DNA from: Lewinellaceae bacterium
GTDB taxonomy: Bacteria > Bacteroidota > Bacteroidia > Chitinophagales > Saprospiraceae
Length of the DNA: 64,000 bases
Assembly (NCBI GenBank): GCA_020636255.1
Contig: JACJYE010000009.1
Span: 309,385 to 373,384, forward strand
Direction: 5' to 3'
Notes under the pieces: generated by a model
Told to the model about the DNA's origin: nothing
Seen by the model: the letters and a program-made list of their open reading frames with translations, nothing else
The model's database searches: none
Program-made: the position numbers and the translations under genes
In this document: positions 16,715 through 25,085 of the stretch, in pieces
How the letters are laid out: each line of letters opens with the position of its first letter
How positions within the stretch are numbered: the stretch's first letter is position 1

Positions 16715-19700
16715 ATGAATATCCCTAAGTTATCGATAGATAATTACCAATTGACCCTTACTGCCTTCGTATTCGTGGTGGTGATGGGCATCAGTTCTTT
16801 CCTGCACATGCCGCGCAGGGAAGACCCGGCGCTGGACATACCCACTGCGCTGATCGTAGCCGTGTACCCGGGCGCTACCCCGGAAGATATCGAACGCCAG
16901 GTAGTGGATGTGCTGGAAGAGTCCATCCAGGAACTGGACGACCTCAAAGAGGTGCAGACGACCATACGCGACGGGGTAGCGACGCTGGAGGTGGAGTTCA
17001 GTTTCGGCGTTGATGCCGATGACAAGTTCGACGAAGTGCAACGCCAGGTCAACCAGGTGCGTGGCAGCCTGCCCACGGGGATCTATCAGCTCAACGTGAT
17101 CCAGTTTTCCACCAATACGGTGCCCATCATGCAACTGGGGCTGGTGTCGGAGTCGGCCGATTATGCGCTGCTGCATTCGGAGGCGGAACGCCTGAAAAAG
17201 AAAATAGAAAGTGTGGCCGGGGTGCGCAAAGTAGACATTCAGGCCTACCCGGAGCAGGAAGTCCGCATAGCGCTCGACGCCGTTAAAATGCAGGAGATGG
17301 GCATCAGTACGGATGCTGTCGAACGCGCTGTTCAGAGCAACAACGCCAACATTCCGGGCGGCGCGGTAAAGGTGTCTAACAAGCTGTTCAACATCAAGAC
17401 CTCGGGCGCCTATGAGAACCTGGAGCAGATCCGCAATACCGTTGTGGGCGCCTATCAGGGCAAGCTCATTTACCTGAAGAACATTGCCGATATCGGGTTC
17501 GGTTATGAAGACGAGCGCTGGATGGCCCGGTACAACGGCCAGCGCTGCCTGTATATCAACGTCCAGCAGAAAGACGGGTACAACATCTATTCGGTGGCAG
17601 GCCCGGTAAAGGAAATGCTGGGCGCCACCGAGCTGGCCGGCGATATTCAGCTCAAATACATTTTCGACCAGTCGGCCGGCGTCACCGAGCGGGTCTCGGG
17701 TTTCCTGTCCAACCTGGTTCAGGGCATCCTGCTGGTCGGGCTCGTTATATTCCTGGTGCTGGGCGTGCGTTCCGCCAGTATTGTCATGATGGCTATACCG
17801 TTTTCCATCCTCATCGGGCTTTGGGTGGCCGACAACTCGGGCTTCGCCTTGCAGCAGATGTCTATTGCCGGCCTGGTGGTTGCCCTCGGTCTGCTGGTGG
17901 ACAACTCCATTGCCATCATCGAAAACATCGAACGCTTTCTGAACGAAGGCTATTCCAGGCGCGAAGCCGCCATAAAAGGGACGCAGCAGTTGTTCGCTCC
18001 GATGGCGAGCGCAACGCTGACCACTATCCTGGCCTTCATCCCCATCGTGATGATGCCCGAAACGACGGGAGCTTTCATCAAAGCCCTGCCTGTGACGGTG
18101 ATCGCGACGCTGGCGGGGTCTTTTGTCGTGGCCGTCACCATCACGCCGCTCATCGCCAGCCGCATCCTGAAGGAAGGCGCGGCGGGCGCCCGCAAGCCTA
18201 CCCGGGGGTTCCAGGTATTGCAGCGCATCGTTTCGGGGCCCTATCGGCGGGCCCTCAACCGGGCATTGAGCCACAAGGGGCTTACGGCGGCCTTGTCGGT
18301 AGGCGCTTTTGTCGGCGCTATGGCCCTTTTTCCGCTGGTGGGCGTCTCCTTCTTTCCCAAAGCTGAAAAACCGCAGTTCCGCATTACGATACAACTGCCT
18401 AACGGCAGCAATATGGACGCGACGGACCAGGCGTCCCGGTATGTAGAGAGCGTGCTGGACACCATTCCCGATATCGCCTATTACGCTTCCAATGTGGGCC
18501 ATGGGAACCCGCGCATCTATTACAATATGGCCCCGGAAAATTATTCCAACGCCTATGGCGATGTGTTCGTCGTGTTGAAAACATACGAGATCGAACGGTT
18601 TTACGAGCTGCTGGATCAGCTGAGGAAGGCCTTTGGAACGTATCCTTATGCGCGCATCGACGTTCGGGAGTTCGTACAGGGGCCGCCCAGCGAAGCTCCG
18701 GTGGCCATCAAGATCACCGGGCCTAACCTCGACAAACTCCAGCTTTATGCCAACGAAGTAGAAGAAGCCGTGCTGGCCACCGATGGCACGATCAATGTAG
18801 AGAACCCGTTGCGCACCAACAGCACCGATATTTTCTTCAAAACCAACCGCGACAAGGCCATGATGCTGGGCGTGCCTATCCACGTTGTGGACAAGACCAT
18901 CCGCAGTTTCGTGAACGGCACGGAGATAGGCACTTTCCGGGATAAGGGCGGAGACGACTACGACATCGTCATGCGTTACGATTATGACGAGCAGTTCCGG
19001 CTGGAAGATTTCGACAAGATCAGCGTGCCCTCCCTGTCGGGCGCTTTTATTCCTCTGCGTCAGCTGACGGATATAGAATTTGCCGAAGCTCCCAGCCGCA
19101 TTACCCACCTCGACAATGAGCGGACGGCGACGGTGCTGGCCGACCTGGAGAAAGGGTACACGCTTGACGAGGTGGTGGGCCGGGTCGACAGCAAGCTGAA
19201 GCAGATCGACTGGAAAGAGGGGTATTCTTATGTTTACAAAGGCGACCTGGAGAGCCGTAACGAGTCTTTCGGGGGCATGGGCATCGCCTCGCTGATGGCT
19301 TTGTTGCTGATCATGGGGGTGCTCATCATCCAGTTCCGGTCGTTCAGCCAGCCGTTGATCATCTTCTCTGCATTACCGCTTGCCGTTATCGGGTCCATTC
19401 TGGCATTGCTGGTTATGGGGATCAACTTTTCCTTCACTGCTTTTATCGGCCTGACCAGCCTGATCGGCATAGCGATCAACAACTCTATCGTGCTGGTGGA
19501 TTTTGCCAATAAACTGCGGGAAGAAGGCGCCACCATCCTGGACGCGGCACAACGCGCAGCCGAGGTTCGTTTCGTGCCCATTGTGATGACGACGCTGACG
19601 ACCATTCTGGGGCTGTTGCCGCTGACGCTTAGCGGCGGCTCCCTTTGGGCGCCTATGGGGTGGACCATCATCGGCGGCCTGGTCACTTCCACGGCCCTGG

Positions 19701-19750
19701 TGCTGCTGCTCGTGCCGATATTGTACGTCTGGTTTACCAGAGAGGCGTAA
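16715..19750 (+). CDS. RND-family efflux transporter (AcrB-like inner-membrane pump)
   Basis: A 1011-residue proton-driven pump. It shows the duplicated RND layout: TM1 (about 12-30), a large periplasmic loop, a bundle of five helices (about 335-470) containing GLVVALGLLVDNSIAIIENIER, then a second half with helices about 850-1005 containing GIAINNSIVLVDFANKLR. The acidic proton-relay residues are present in the first half (VDNSIAIIE). Substrate cannot be inferred; the form fits the hydrophobe/amphiphile subfamily. It ends the tolC-mfp-rnd operon. Confidence 0.95.
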   Translation: MNIPKLSIDNYQLTLTAFVFVVVMGISSFLHMPRREDPALDIPTALIVAVYPGATPEDIERQVVDVLEESIQELDDLKEVQTTIRDGVATLEVEFSFGVDADDKFDEVQRQVNQVRGSLPTGIYQLNVIQFSTNTVPIMQLGLVSESADYALLHSEAERLKKKIESVAGVRKVDIQAYPEQEVRIALDAVKMQEMGISTDAVERAVQSNNANIPGGAVKVSNKLFNIKTSGAYENLEQIRNTVVGAYQGKLIYLKNIADIGFGYEDERWMARYNGQRCLYINVQQKDGYNIYSVAGPVKEMLGATELAGDIQLKYIFDQSAGVTERVSGFLSNLVQGILLVGLVIFLVLGVRSASIVMMAIPFSILIGLWVADNSGFALQQMSIAGLVVALGLLVDNSIAIIENIERFLNEGYSRREAAIKGTQQLFAPMASATLTTILAFIPIVMMPETTGAFIKALPVTVIATLAGSFVVAVTITPLIASRILKEGAAGARKPTRGFQVLQRIVSGPYRRALNRALSHKGLTAALSVGAFVGAMALFPLVGVSFFPKAEKPQFRITIQLPNGSNMDATDQASRYVESVLDTIPDIAYYASNVGHGNPRIYYNMAPENYSNAYGDVFVVLKTYEIERFYELLDQLRKAFGTYPYARIDVREFVQGPPSEAPVAIKITGPNLDKLQLYANEVEEAVLATDGTINVENPLRTNSTDIFFKTNRDKAMMLGVPIHVVDKTIRSFVNGTEIGTFRDKGGDDYDIVMRYDYDEQFRLEDFDKISVPSLSGAFIPLRQLTDIEFAEAPSRITHLDNERTATVLADLEKGYTLDEVVGRVDSKLKQIDWKEGYSYVYKGDLESRNESFGGMGIASLMALLLIMGVLIIQFRSFSQPLIIFSALPLAVIGSILALLVMGINFSFTAFIGLTSLIGIAINNSIVLVDFANKLREEGATILDAAQRAAEVRFVPIVMTTLTTILGLLPLTLSGGSLWAPMGWTIIGGLVTSTALVLLLVPILYVWFTREA

Positions 19751-19904
19751 AAAAAACAGGGGTTCCGGTTTTTGGGATACAAGGGCCGGAGCCCCAAAAC
19801 TGCGTTTTGCCGTGCAAACTTCAGAAGTTGCCATTTTTCCTACTCCCTCCTTCTTTCTTCCGGCATCATCTGCGTATCTTTCCCGCGTTCATTGATACAG
19901 CATT

Positions 19905-20912
19905 ATGAAAGCCATTATCCCCGTTGCCGGCGCTGGCACGCGGCTGCGGCCGCTGACCTATACACAGCCCAAACCCTTAATACCGGTGGCGGGTAAGCCC
20001 ATCATATCCTTTATCATCGAGCAACTCGTGGGCCTGGGTATCCGTGATTTCGTTTTCGTCATCGGTTATCTGGGAGAGAAGATCCGGGATTATGTCGACC
20101 GGGAGTATCCCGATATCAACCGGGAATACGTGGTACAGGACCAGCGCCTGGGCTCCGGCCACGCCATTTGGGTGGCGCGGGATAAGATCGCCGATGCTGA
20201 TGAGCTGTTCATCTTTTTTGGCGATATCATCATCGACATGGATTTTAAGAAGGTGTTGGAGAACCCCTATTCCTGCCTGTATGTCAAAAAGGTGGCGGAC
20301 CCCCGGGAGTTCGGAGTGGTGGAGTACGGGCGCAACCGGCAGGTGAAGCGGGTAGTGGAAAAGCCGCGTATCCCGAAGTCGGACATGGCCATGGTCGGCC
20401 TCTACAAGATCCGGGATGTGCCCCAGCTCGTTGAGGCTCTGGAATTCAACATCGGCCACAACATCCGGTCAAGCGGCGAATTCCCGCTCACCGATGTCCT
20501 GATGCGTATGATCGAGCGAGGCGTGAAGTTTACGACGGAAACGGTAGACGACTGGTTCAACTGCGGCAAAAAGGAAGTACTGCTGGATACCAACGCCGTT
20601 TTTCTCGACCGCGCCGGTTACGCGCCTGCCGAGCTGCCGCCTTTCGACAACTCCATTATCATCCACCCCGTCAGCATCGGCAAGGACTGCCGCATTGCCG
20701 ACAGCATCATAGGGCCTCACGTAACGATCGGCAGCAATACCCGCATCAGCCGCGCCATTGTATCCGATTCCATCATTGGCAACTATGCCCACATTCAGGA
20801 GGTGATCCTGCAGCGCTCGGTGGTCGGCAACGACACCGCTATCACGGGCATGCGGCACAGCCTCAACATAGGCGATAATACGGAGATCGATTTCAGCGCC
20901 CCGGAGTCTTAG
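19905..20912 (+). CDS. Sugar-phosphate nucleotidyltransferase
   Basis: A 335-residue enzyme transferring NMP to a sugar 1-phosphate for glycan precursor synthesis. The N-terminal nucleotidyl transferase domain (about 1-235) has AGAGTRLRPLTYTQPKPLIP and VVEKPRIPK. The C-terminus (about 245-330) carries hexapeptide left-handed beta-helix repeats (IIGPHVTIGSNTRIS). The closest type is glucose-1-phosphate thymidylyl- or uridylyltransferase; the precise sugar and nucleotide are not determined. Its stop codon lies inside a 28-bp-arm palindrome shared with the convergent gene. Confidence 0.85.
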   Translation: MKAIIPVAGAGTRLRPLTYTQPKPLIPVAGKPIISFIIEQLVGLGIRDFVFVIGYLGEKIRDYVDREYPDINREYVVQDQRLGSGHAIWVARDKIADADELFIFFGDIIIDMDFKKVLENPYSCLYVKKVADPREFGVVEYGRNRQVKRVVEKPRIPKSDMAMVGLYKIRDVPQLVEALEFNIGHNIRSSGEFPLTDVLMRMIERGVKFTTETVDDWFNCGKKEVLLDTNAVFLDRAGYAPAELPPFDNSIIIHPVSIGKDCRIADSIIGPHVTIGSNTRISRAIVSDSIIGNYAHIQEVILQRSVVGNDTAITGMRHSLNIGDNTEIDFSAPES

Positions 20913-20969
20913 AGCTTGTTTGGAGGCCAGCCTTTGCAGCTCAAAGGCTGGCCTCCAAACAAGCTCTAA
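20909..20969. terminator. Bidirectional palindrome overlapping two stop codons
   Basis: Perfect inverted repeat with 28-nt arms (20909-20936 and 20942-20969) and a 5-nt loop CAGCT. The arm begins TTAGAGCTTGTTTGGAGGCC. It contains the TAG stops of both the nucleotidyltransferase (20910-20912) and the convergent flavin reductase (20966-20968). There is no T-run, but a 28-bp hairpin is the likely shared transcript end. Its outer half (AGAGCTTGTTTGGAGG) recurs at 54968-54986 and 63332-63347. Confidence 0.8.
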
Positions 20970-21850
20970 AGGTACTCTCCCAGCCAGGCGATCCTTGCCG
21001 CCAGCTCTCTGTTTTCCTTAGCCAGTTCTTTTTGTGCCAGCCGGTGCAGTTCTTCCAGCGGTTTTTCAGCGGCCAGGGCCTCCCGGACGCTTTGTTCGGT
21101 TTTCACGCCCAATACGTCTGCTTCGGAAGGGCGTTCGGGTTGTGCGGCCAGCATTCCCAGGTTGTTGCCCGTCAGGACGGTGCTGTGCAGGATGCTGTCG
21201 GGCAGGTTGTCGAAGCCTATGCCTAGCTGGCGGGTATCCTGGTAGATGGTGTGGATGGCTTCGCCGCTGGCGCGTGCATAGTAGGCCCGGCCCATGCGGC
21301 CCATGAGGTCCATTTTGTGAGGGTTGATGCGGCCCTGTTCATCCAGCATGGCCTCGTCGATGTGGATGCGTAGCACTTCACAGATGATGAGGTGGCCGGC
21401 GCCGCCTTTATCGCCCAGGGGGATGACCTGCTGGAGCTTGCATTCCAGGTGGGCGGGGCTTTCCTTGACGCGGAAGGGGCGCACGAGGGTAGACGGAAGC
21501 GGCGTAAGGCCCGTTTTGACGAATTCGTTGACATCTTTGGGGTAATCGACGCTGGCCAGTGCGGTTTGCCGGACAATTGCATAACTGACGGCGTTGATCA
21601 CAACTTCTCCGGTGGCCAGGATGTTGTGCAGAGTGTCTTTGGTGGTGTTGTTCGAGACGCGCCGGTTGCAGGAGAAAACGACGATGGGCGGGTTAGAGCT
21701 GAAGCAGTTGAAAAAGCTGAAAGGTGCGAGGTTGGGCTGCCCATTTTCGTCGATAGTGCTTGCGAAAGCGATCGGCCGGGGGGCCACGATGCCGAGCAGG
21801 AATTGGTGTAGATCTGGTGTGGGGGTCGTCTTCGGGTCAATGATCCGCAT
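20966..21850 (-). CDS. Flavin reductase-like (FMN-binding split barrel) protein
   Basis: A 294-residue cytoplasmic protein. The N-terminal region (about 8-190) is a flavin-reductase-like split barrel with the family opening LLGIVAPRPIAFASTIDENG and PSFFSC/VFSCNRRVSNNTTKD. The C-terminal 90 residues form a helical extension with no match I know. It probably binds FMN and reduces it with NAD(P)H or acts as a flavoprotein; the substrate is unknown. ATG at 21850; the stop is inside the palindrome at 20909-20969. Confidence 0.85.
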   Translation of the reverse strand: MRIIDPKTTPTPDLHQFLLGIVAPRPIAFASTIDENGQPNLAPFSFFNCFSSNPPIVVFSCNRRVSNNTTKDTLHNILATGEVVINAVSYAIVRQTALASVDYPKDVNEFVKTGLTPLPSTLVRPFRVKESPAHLECKLQQVIPLGDKGGAGHLIICEVLRIHIDEAMLDEQGRINPHKMDLMGRMGRAYYARASGEAIHTIYQDTRQLGIGFDNLPDSILHSTVLTGNNLGMLAAQPERPSEADVLGVKTEQSVREALAAEKPLEELHRLAQKELAKENRELAARIAWLGEYL

Positions 21851-21961
21851 AATCTGGCCTTATTTTGTGGAAGCGGCGTAAATTACGAATTACACTCGAT
21901 AATAATGTACGCAAAAGCGTTATCCATTATTGGGAATAATAACAAAATTTGGTTTGGTTAC

Positions 21962-22504
21962 ATGAAAATTACGTTTAACACCATCCTCAATATTTTGCTC
22001 GTTCTGGTGGCCGGGCTTTTTATTGGGAAGCACTTCTACATGAAACCCCGCTTTATCAACGGGGAATCGACGCCGGACTTTACCGCAACGACGCTTAGTG
22101 GAGAAAACCTGCAGCTTTCTGCCCTCAAAGGCCAGTACATATTGCTCGATTTCTGGGGGAGCTGGTGCGGCCCCTGCCGGGCGGAGGCCCCTGTGCTGAA
22201 GCAGTTGTACGCCCGCTACAACGGAGCGCGCTTCGAAGACGCCAGCGGCTTTCAGATCGTCAGCATCGGCATCGAGGACAATGAGGCCCGTTGGCGGCGC
22301 GCTATCGAGCAGGATGGCCTGGAGTGGCCTTACCACGTGCTCGACCTGGCGAGCAGCCTTCGCTTTTTCAATTCCCCGGTCGCCACCAGCTTTGGCATCA
22401 AACAGGTCCCTACCAAGTACCTGCTGAACCCGAAAGGGCAGATCATAGCCGTCAACCCGTCGGCCAGGGAAATAGCCCGTTTGTTAGAGGAAAAGCTGGA
22501 ATAA
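21962..22504 (+). CDS. TlpA-like membrane-anchored thioredoxin
   Basis: A 180-residue protein with an N-terminal membrane anchor (MKITFNTILNILLVLVAGLF) and a periplasmic thioredoxin/AhpC-TSA domain with the active site WGSWCGPCRAEAP and a cis-Pro region IKQVPTKYLLNPKG. It is likely a thiol-disulfide reductase for periplasmic proteins, for example in cytochrome c maturation. ATG at 21962 is preferred to an in-frame start at 21905, since it opens the membrane anchor. Divergent from the flavin reductase gene. Confidence 0.88.
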   Translation: MKITFNTILNILLVLVAGLFIGKHFYMKPRFINGESTPDFTATTLSGENLQLSALKGQYILLDFWGSWCGPCRAEAPVLKQLYARYNGARFEDASGFQIVSIGIEDNEARWRRAIEQDGLEWPYHVLDLASSLRFFNSPVATSFGIKQVPTKYLLNPKGQIIAVNPSAREIARLLEEKLE

Positions 22505-22545
22505 CAGCCTGCCATTTTGGCGCCAACCCTGTACTGGCAAAGAAA

Positions 22546-22577
22546 TTGCAGAGAGCTATTGGAATAAATTAACTTTG
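22546..22577 (+). promoter_or_regulatory. grpE promoter, Bacteroidota type
   Basis: -33 TTG (22546-22548), 21 bp, -7 box TAACTTTG (22570-22577), followed by the grpE ATG at 22601. It matches the consensus TTG-N19-21-TAnnTTTG. No CIRCE-like repeat was seen. Confidence 0.7.
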
Positions 22578-22600
22578 TGTACAGCAAAACACATAGTACG

Positions 22601-23197
22601 ATGAGTGAAAAGGAAAAGAAGGAACATACGAAAGAAGAACAAACGGCAGCCGATGAGGTGGCCGTAGGCCAGGAGGAGGCCCCCGAAATGCAGGCAGAAG
22701 GCGAGGCTACTACCGCACAAAATGCTGAGGAGCGCGAAGACAGTGGCTCGGAATACCAGAAACTGAGGGCGGATTACAGCGAGTTAAAAGACAAATACCT
22801 GCGCCTGTTCGCCGAGTTCGACAACTTCAAAAAGCGTACGATCCGCGAAAAGATGGACATGATGAAGACGGCGGCGCAGGACACGATGTCAGCTTTGCTG
22901 CCCGTTCTTGACGATTTTGACAGGGCCAGGAAAGTGGCTGCCGATAATGACAAAGGCCAGTTGTTCGAGGAAGGCATCGGGCTGGTCTACCAGAAGTTGT
23001 ACGGCATCCTCAAGCAGCGGGGGTTGGAGCCCATGGAAACCGACGGCGAGCCCTTTGACCCTGAACTGCACGAGGCTTTCACAGAGATCCCTGCTCCAAC
23101 CGAAGCTTTAAAAGGCCGGATCGTGGATACCATCGAAAAAGGTTATAAACTCAATGACAAGATCATCCGGCATGCCAAAGTGGTAGTCGGGAAATAG
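22601..23197 (+). CDS. grpE: Co-chaperone GrpE
   Basis: Nucleotide exchange factor of DnaK. The 198-residue protein has an acidic, low-complexity N-terminus (to about 55), the long helix LKDKYLRLFAEFDNFKKR and a C-terminal beta-domain containing PFDPELHEAFTEIP and GYKLNDKIIRHAKVVVGK. ATG at 22601 is preferred over an earlier in-frame start at 22577, which falls in the promoter box. It is followed 11 bp later by dnaJ. Confidence 0.96.
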   Translation: MSEKEKKEHTKEEQTAADEVAVGQEEAPEMQAEGEATTAQNAEEREDSGSEYQKLRADYSELKDKYLRLFAEFDNFKKRTIREKMDMMKTAAQDTMSALLPVLDDFDRARKVAADNDKGQLFEEGIGLVYQKLYGILKQRGLEPMETDGEPFDPELHEAFTEIPAPTEALKGRIVDTIEKGYKLNDKIIRHAKVVVGK

Positions 23198-23208
23198 GCG
23201 GCAGCTTT

Positions 23209-24360
23209 ATGGCGAAAAGAGATTATTACGAAATACTGGGCGTACCCAAAGATGCGGACCAGGCTGCGGTGAAAAAAGCTTACCGGAAGCTGGCCATACA
23301 ATACCACCCTGACAAGAACCCAGGCAACAAGGAGGCGGAAGAAAAGTTTAAGGAAGCTGCTGAAGCCTACGAAGTGCTGAGCGATGCCGACAAGAAGGCG
23401 CGCTACGACCGCTACGGGCATGCCGGGGTTAACCAGGGCGGCGGCGGCTTTAGCGGCGGCATGACGATGGAAGACATCTTCCAGCAGTTCGGGGATATCT
23501 TTGGAGAGTCGGGCAGCCCGTTCGAATCATTCTTCGGCGGCGCCCGGGGGCGCACACGTAGCCGTGGCCAACGCGGCGGCAACGTCCGCATTAAGGTAGC
23601 GCTCACCCTGGAAGAGATCGCCTCCGGCGTCACCAAACGCATCAAGGTTAAAAAACAGGCCACCTGCGACCACTGCGGCGGTAGCGGCGCGAAGGACAGC
23701 CAATCGGTCCAAACCTGCCCCTCCTGCCGGGGCGCCGGTTATGTCCGGCAGGTGAAAAACACCTTCCTGGGCCAAATGCAGACCACTACGACCTGCCCAA
23801 CCTGCAACGGCAGCGGCCAGCAGGTCGTTGCCAACTGCCCCAAATGCAAAGGGCAGGGCAGCATAGCAGGCGAGGAGGTCATTGATATCGAAATACCCGC
23901 CGGCGTAGAGGAGAATATGCAACTCTCCATGCGCGGTAAAGGCCATGCCGGCCTGCAGGGCGGCCCTCCGGGCGACCTGCTCATCAATATCGAAGAAAAA
24001 CCGCACGAATCGCTGCAACGCGACGGCATGAACCTTATCCACGAGCTGTATCTCAATTTTGCCGATGCCGCTATCGGCACCTCCATCGAGGTGCCCACCA
24101 TCGATGGCCGGGTAAAGATCAAGATCCCTCCCGGCACGCAGTCGGGCAAGATCTTCCGCCTGCAGGGTAAAGGCCTGCCGTCGGTACAGGCCTACGGCGC
24201 TGGCGACCAGCTGATCCACGTCAACGTCTGGACGCCGAAAAAGCTGAATGACGAAGAGCGGGAGCTCCTGGAAAAGCTGCGGGAGATGCCCAATTTTCAT
24301 CCCCAGCCTGGTAAATCGGAAAGGACCTTCTTCGAAAAGATGAAAGACTACTTCAAGTAA
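23209..24360 (+). CDS. dnaJ: Chaperone DnaJ
   Basis: Hsp40 co-chaperone of DnaK. The 383 residues show a J domain with HPD (YHPDKNPGN), a Gly-rich region (about 78-130), four zinc-binding CxxCxGxG repeats (CDHCGGSG, CPSCRGAG, CPTCNGSG, CPKCKGQG) and C-terminal substrate-binding domains. It lies 11 bp after grpE and 17 bp before gldH. Confidence 0.97.
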   Translation: MAKRDYYEILGVPKDADQAAVKKAYRKLAIQYHPDKNPGNKEAEEKFKEAAEAYEVLSDADKKARYDRYGHAGVNQGGGGFSGGMTMEDIFQQFGDIFGESGSPFESFFGGARGRTRSRGQRGGNVRIKVALTLEEIASGVTKRIKVKKQATCDHCGGSGAKDSQSVQTCPSCRGAGYVRQVKNTFLGQMQTTTTCPTCNGSGQQVVANCPKCKGQGSIAGEEVIDIEIPAGVEENMQLSMRGKGHAGLQGGPPGDLLINIEEKPHESLQRDGMNLIHELYLNFADAAIGTSIEVPTIDGRVKIKIPPGTQSGKIFRLQGKGLPSVQAYGAGDQLIHVNVWTPKKLNDEERELLEKLREMPNFHPQPGKSERTFFEKMKDYFK

Positions 24361-24377
24361 GTAATGATCAATAGCTT

Positions 24378-24851
24378 ATGAAGCGCCCCGTTTTTCTGCT
24401 GCTCAGCATCGCTATACTGCTTTCTTCCTGCGGCCCGGCTTATGAGTTCAAACAGAAGTACGATATTGATGCTGAGCAATGGGCCTATGCCGATACGCTC
24501 GACTTTACCTTTGCAGTCAAAGACACGGCCGTCATATACAACCTCTACCTCGAAGTTACCCACAGCACCGGCTTCGCTTACCAGAATCTCTATACCCAGA
24601 TCTATACCCGCTTCCCTTCCGGTGAACGGATCAAGGAACTATTGTCTCTCGAACTGGCCGGCAAAGGCGGTATCTGGCTGGGCGATTGCGGAAAAAATTA
24701 CTGCACCTTGCGCATCCCCATTCAGGAGGGCGCTTTTTTTAACCAGGCCGGCGAGTATACCATCACCCTGCAGCAGTTTATGCGGGTAGACCCCGTGGCA
24801 GGTGTGCGCAGTATCCGGTTCCTGCTGGAGGATACCGGCCAGCGCCGGTAG
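24378..24851 (+). CDS. gldH: Gliding motility lipoprotein GldH
   Basis: A 157-residue lipoprotein (signal ending LLSSCGP). The family pattern is visible: YDIDAEQWAYADTLDFTF, DTAVIYNLYLEV, YQNLYTQIYTRFPSG and the C-terminal Q-F-MRVDPVAGV...IRF. GldH proteins are needed for gliding and T9SS function in flavobacteria. Presence here with the T9SS-sorted deiminase and PorD-like gene supports a functional T9SS. It sits 17 bp after dnaJ. Confidence 0.9.
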   Translation: MKRPVFLLLSIAILLSSCGPAYEFKQKYDIDAEQWAYADTLDFTFAVKDTAVIYNLYLEVTHSTGFAYQNLYTQIYTRFPSGERIKELLSLELAGKGGIWLGDCGKNYCTLRIPIQEGAFFNQAGEYTITLQQFMRVDPVAGVRSIRFLLEDTGQRR

Positions 24852-24927
24852 GGATTCCGCCCCTAAGCGATAGAATCCGGCGATTTTTTCTATCTTGTGC
24901 AAAGCCCGGTACAGCTACTGCATACTT

Positions 24928-25043
24928 AGTCGTGTTCAAAAAATAAGTTCTCCCTTGGAGATTCTGTGATGCGGCTTGTCTTCCAGCTTTTCTAAAGCTT
25001 TCAGCCTGCGCGGATCGTCGAACTTATTTTTTGAGTATTACTT
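24928..25043. repeat. Dispersed hairpin repeat, copy 1
   Basis: Left end AGTCGTGTTCAAAAAATAAG and right end CGAACTTATTTTTTGA are inverted relative to each other. The core CTGAAAGC...GCTGGAAGACAAGCC (minus strand) is shared with the copy at 62043-62156. It fills most of the gap between gldH and the AAA+ gene and could also end the dnaJ-gldH transcript. Confidence 0.7.
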
Positions 25044-25085
25044 AATACTGCTGAGCCCGCGCTCAAAGCTGATCTGCCGATAAAT

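Noticed and set aside
16730..19108. 792-codon open frame opposite the RND pump gene
   Set aside because: Fully antisense to a clear RND gene; composition rich in His/Arg/Gly as expected of a shadow.
19755..19800. Hairpin after the RND gene considered as a terminator
   Set aside because: The GGGGTTCCGG / CCGGAGCCCC stem has a long loop and no T-run on the plus strand; too weak to list.
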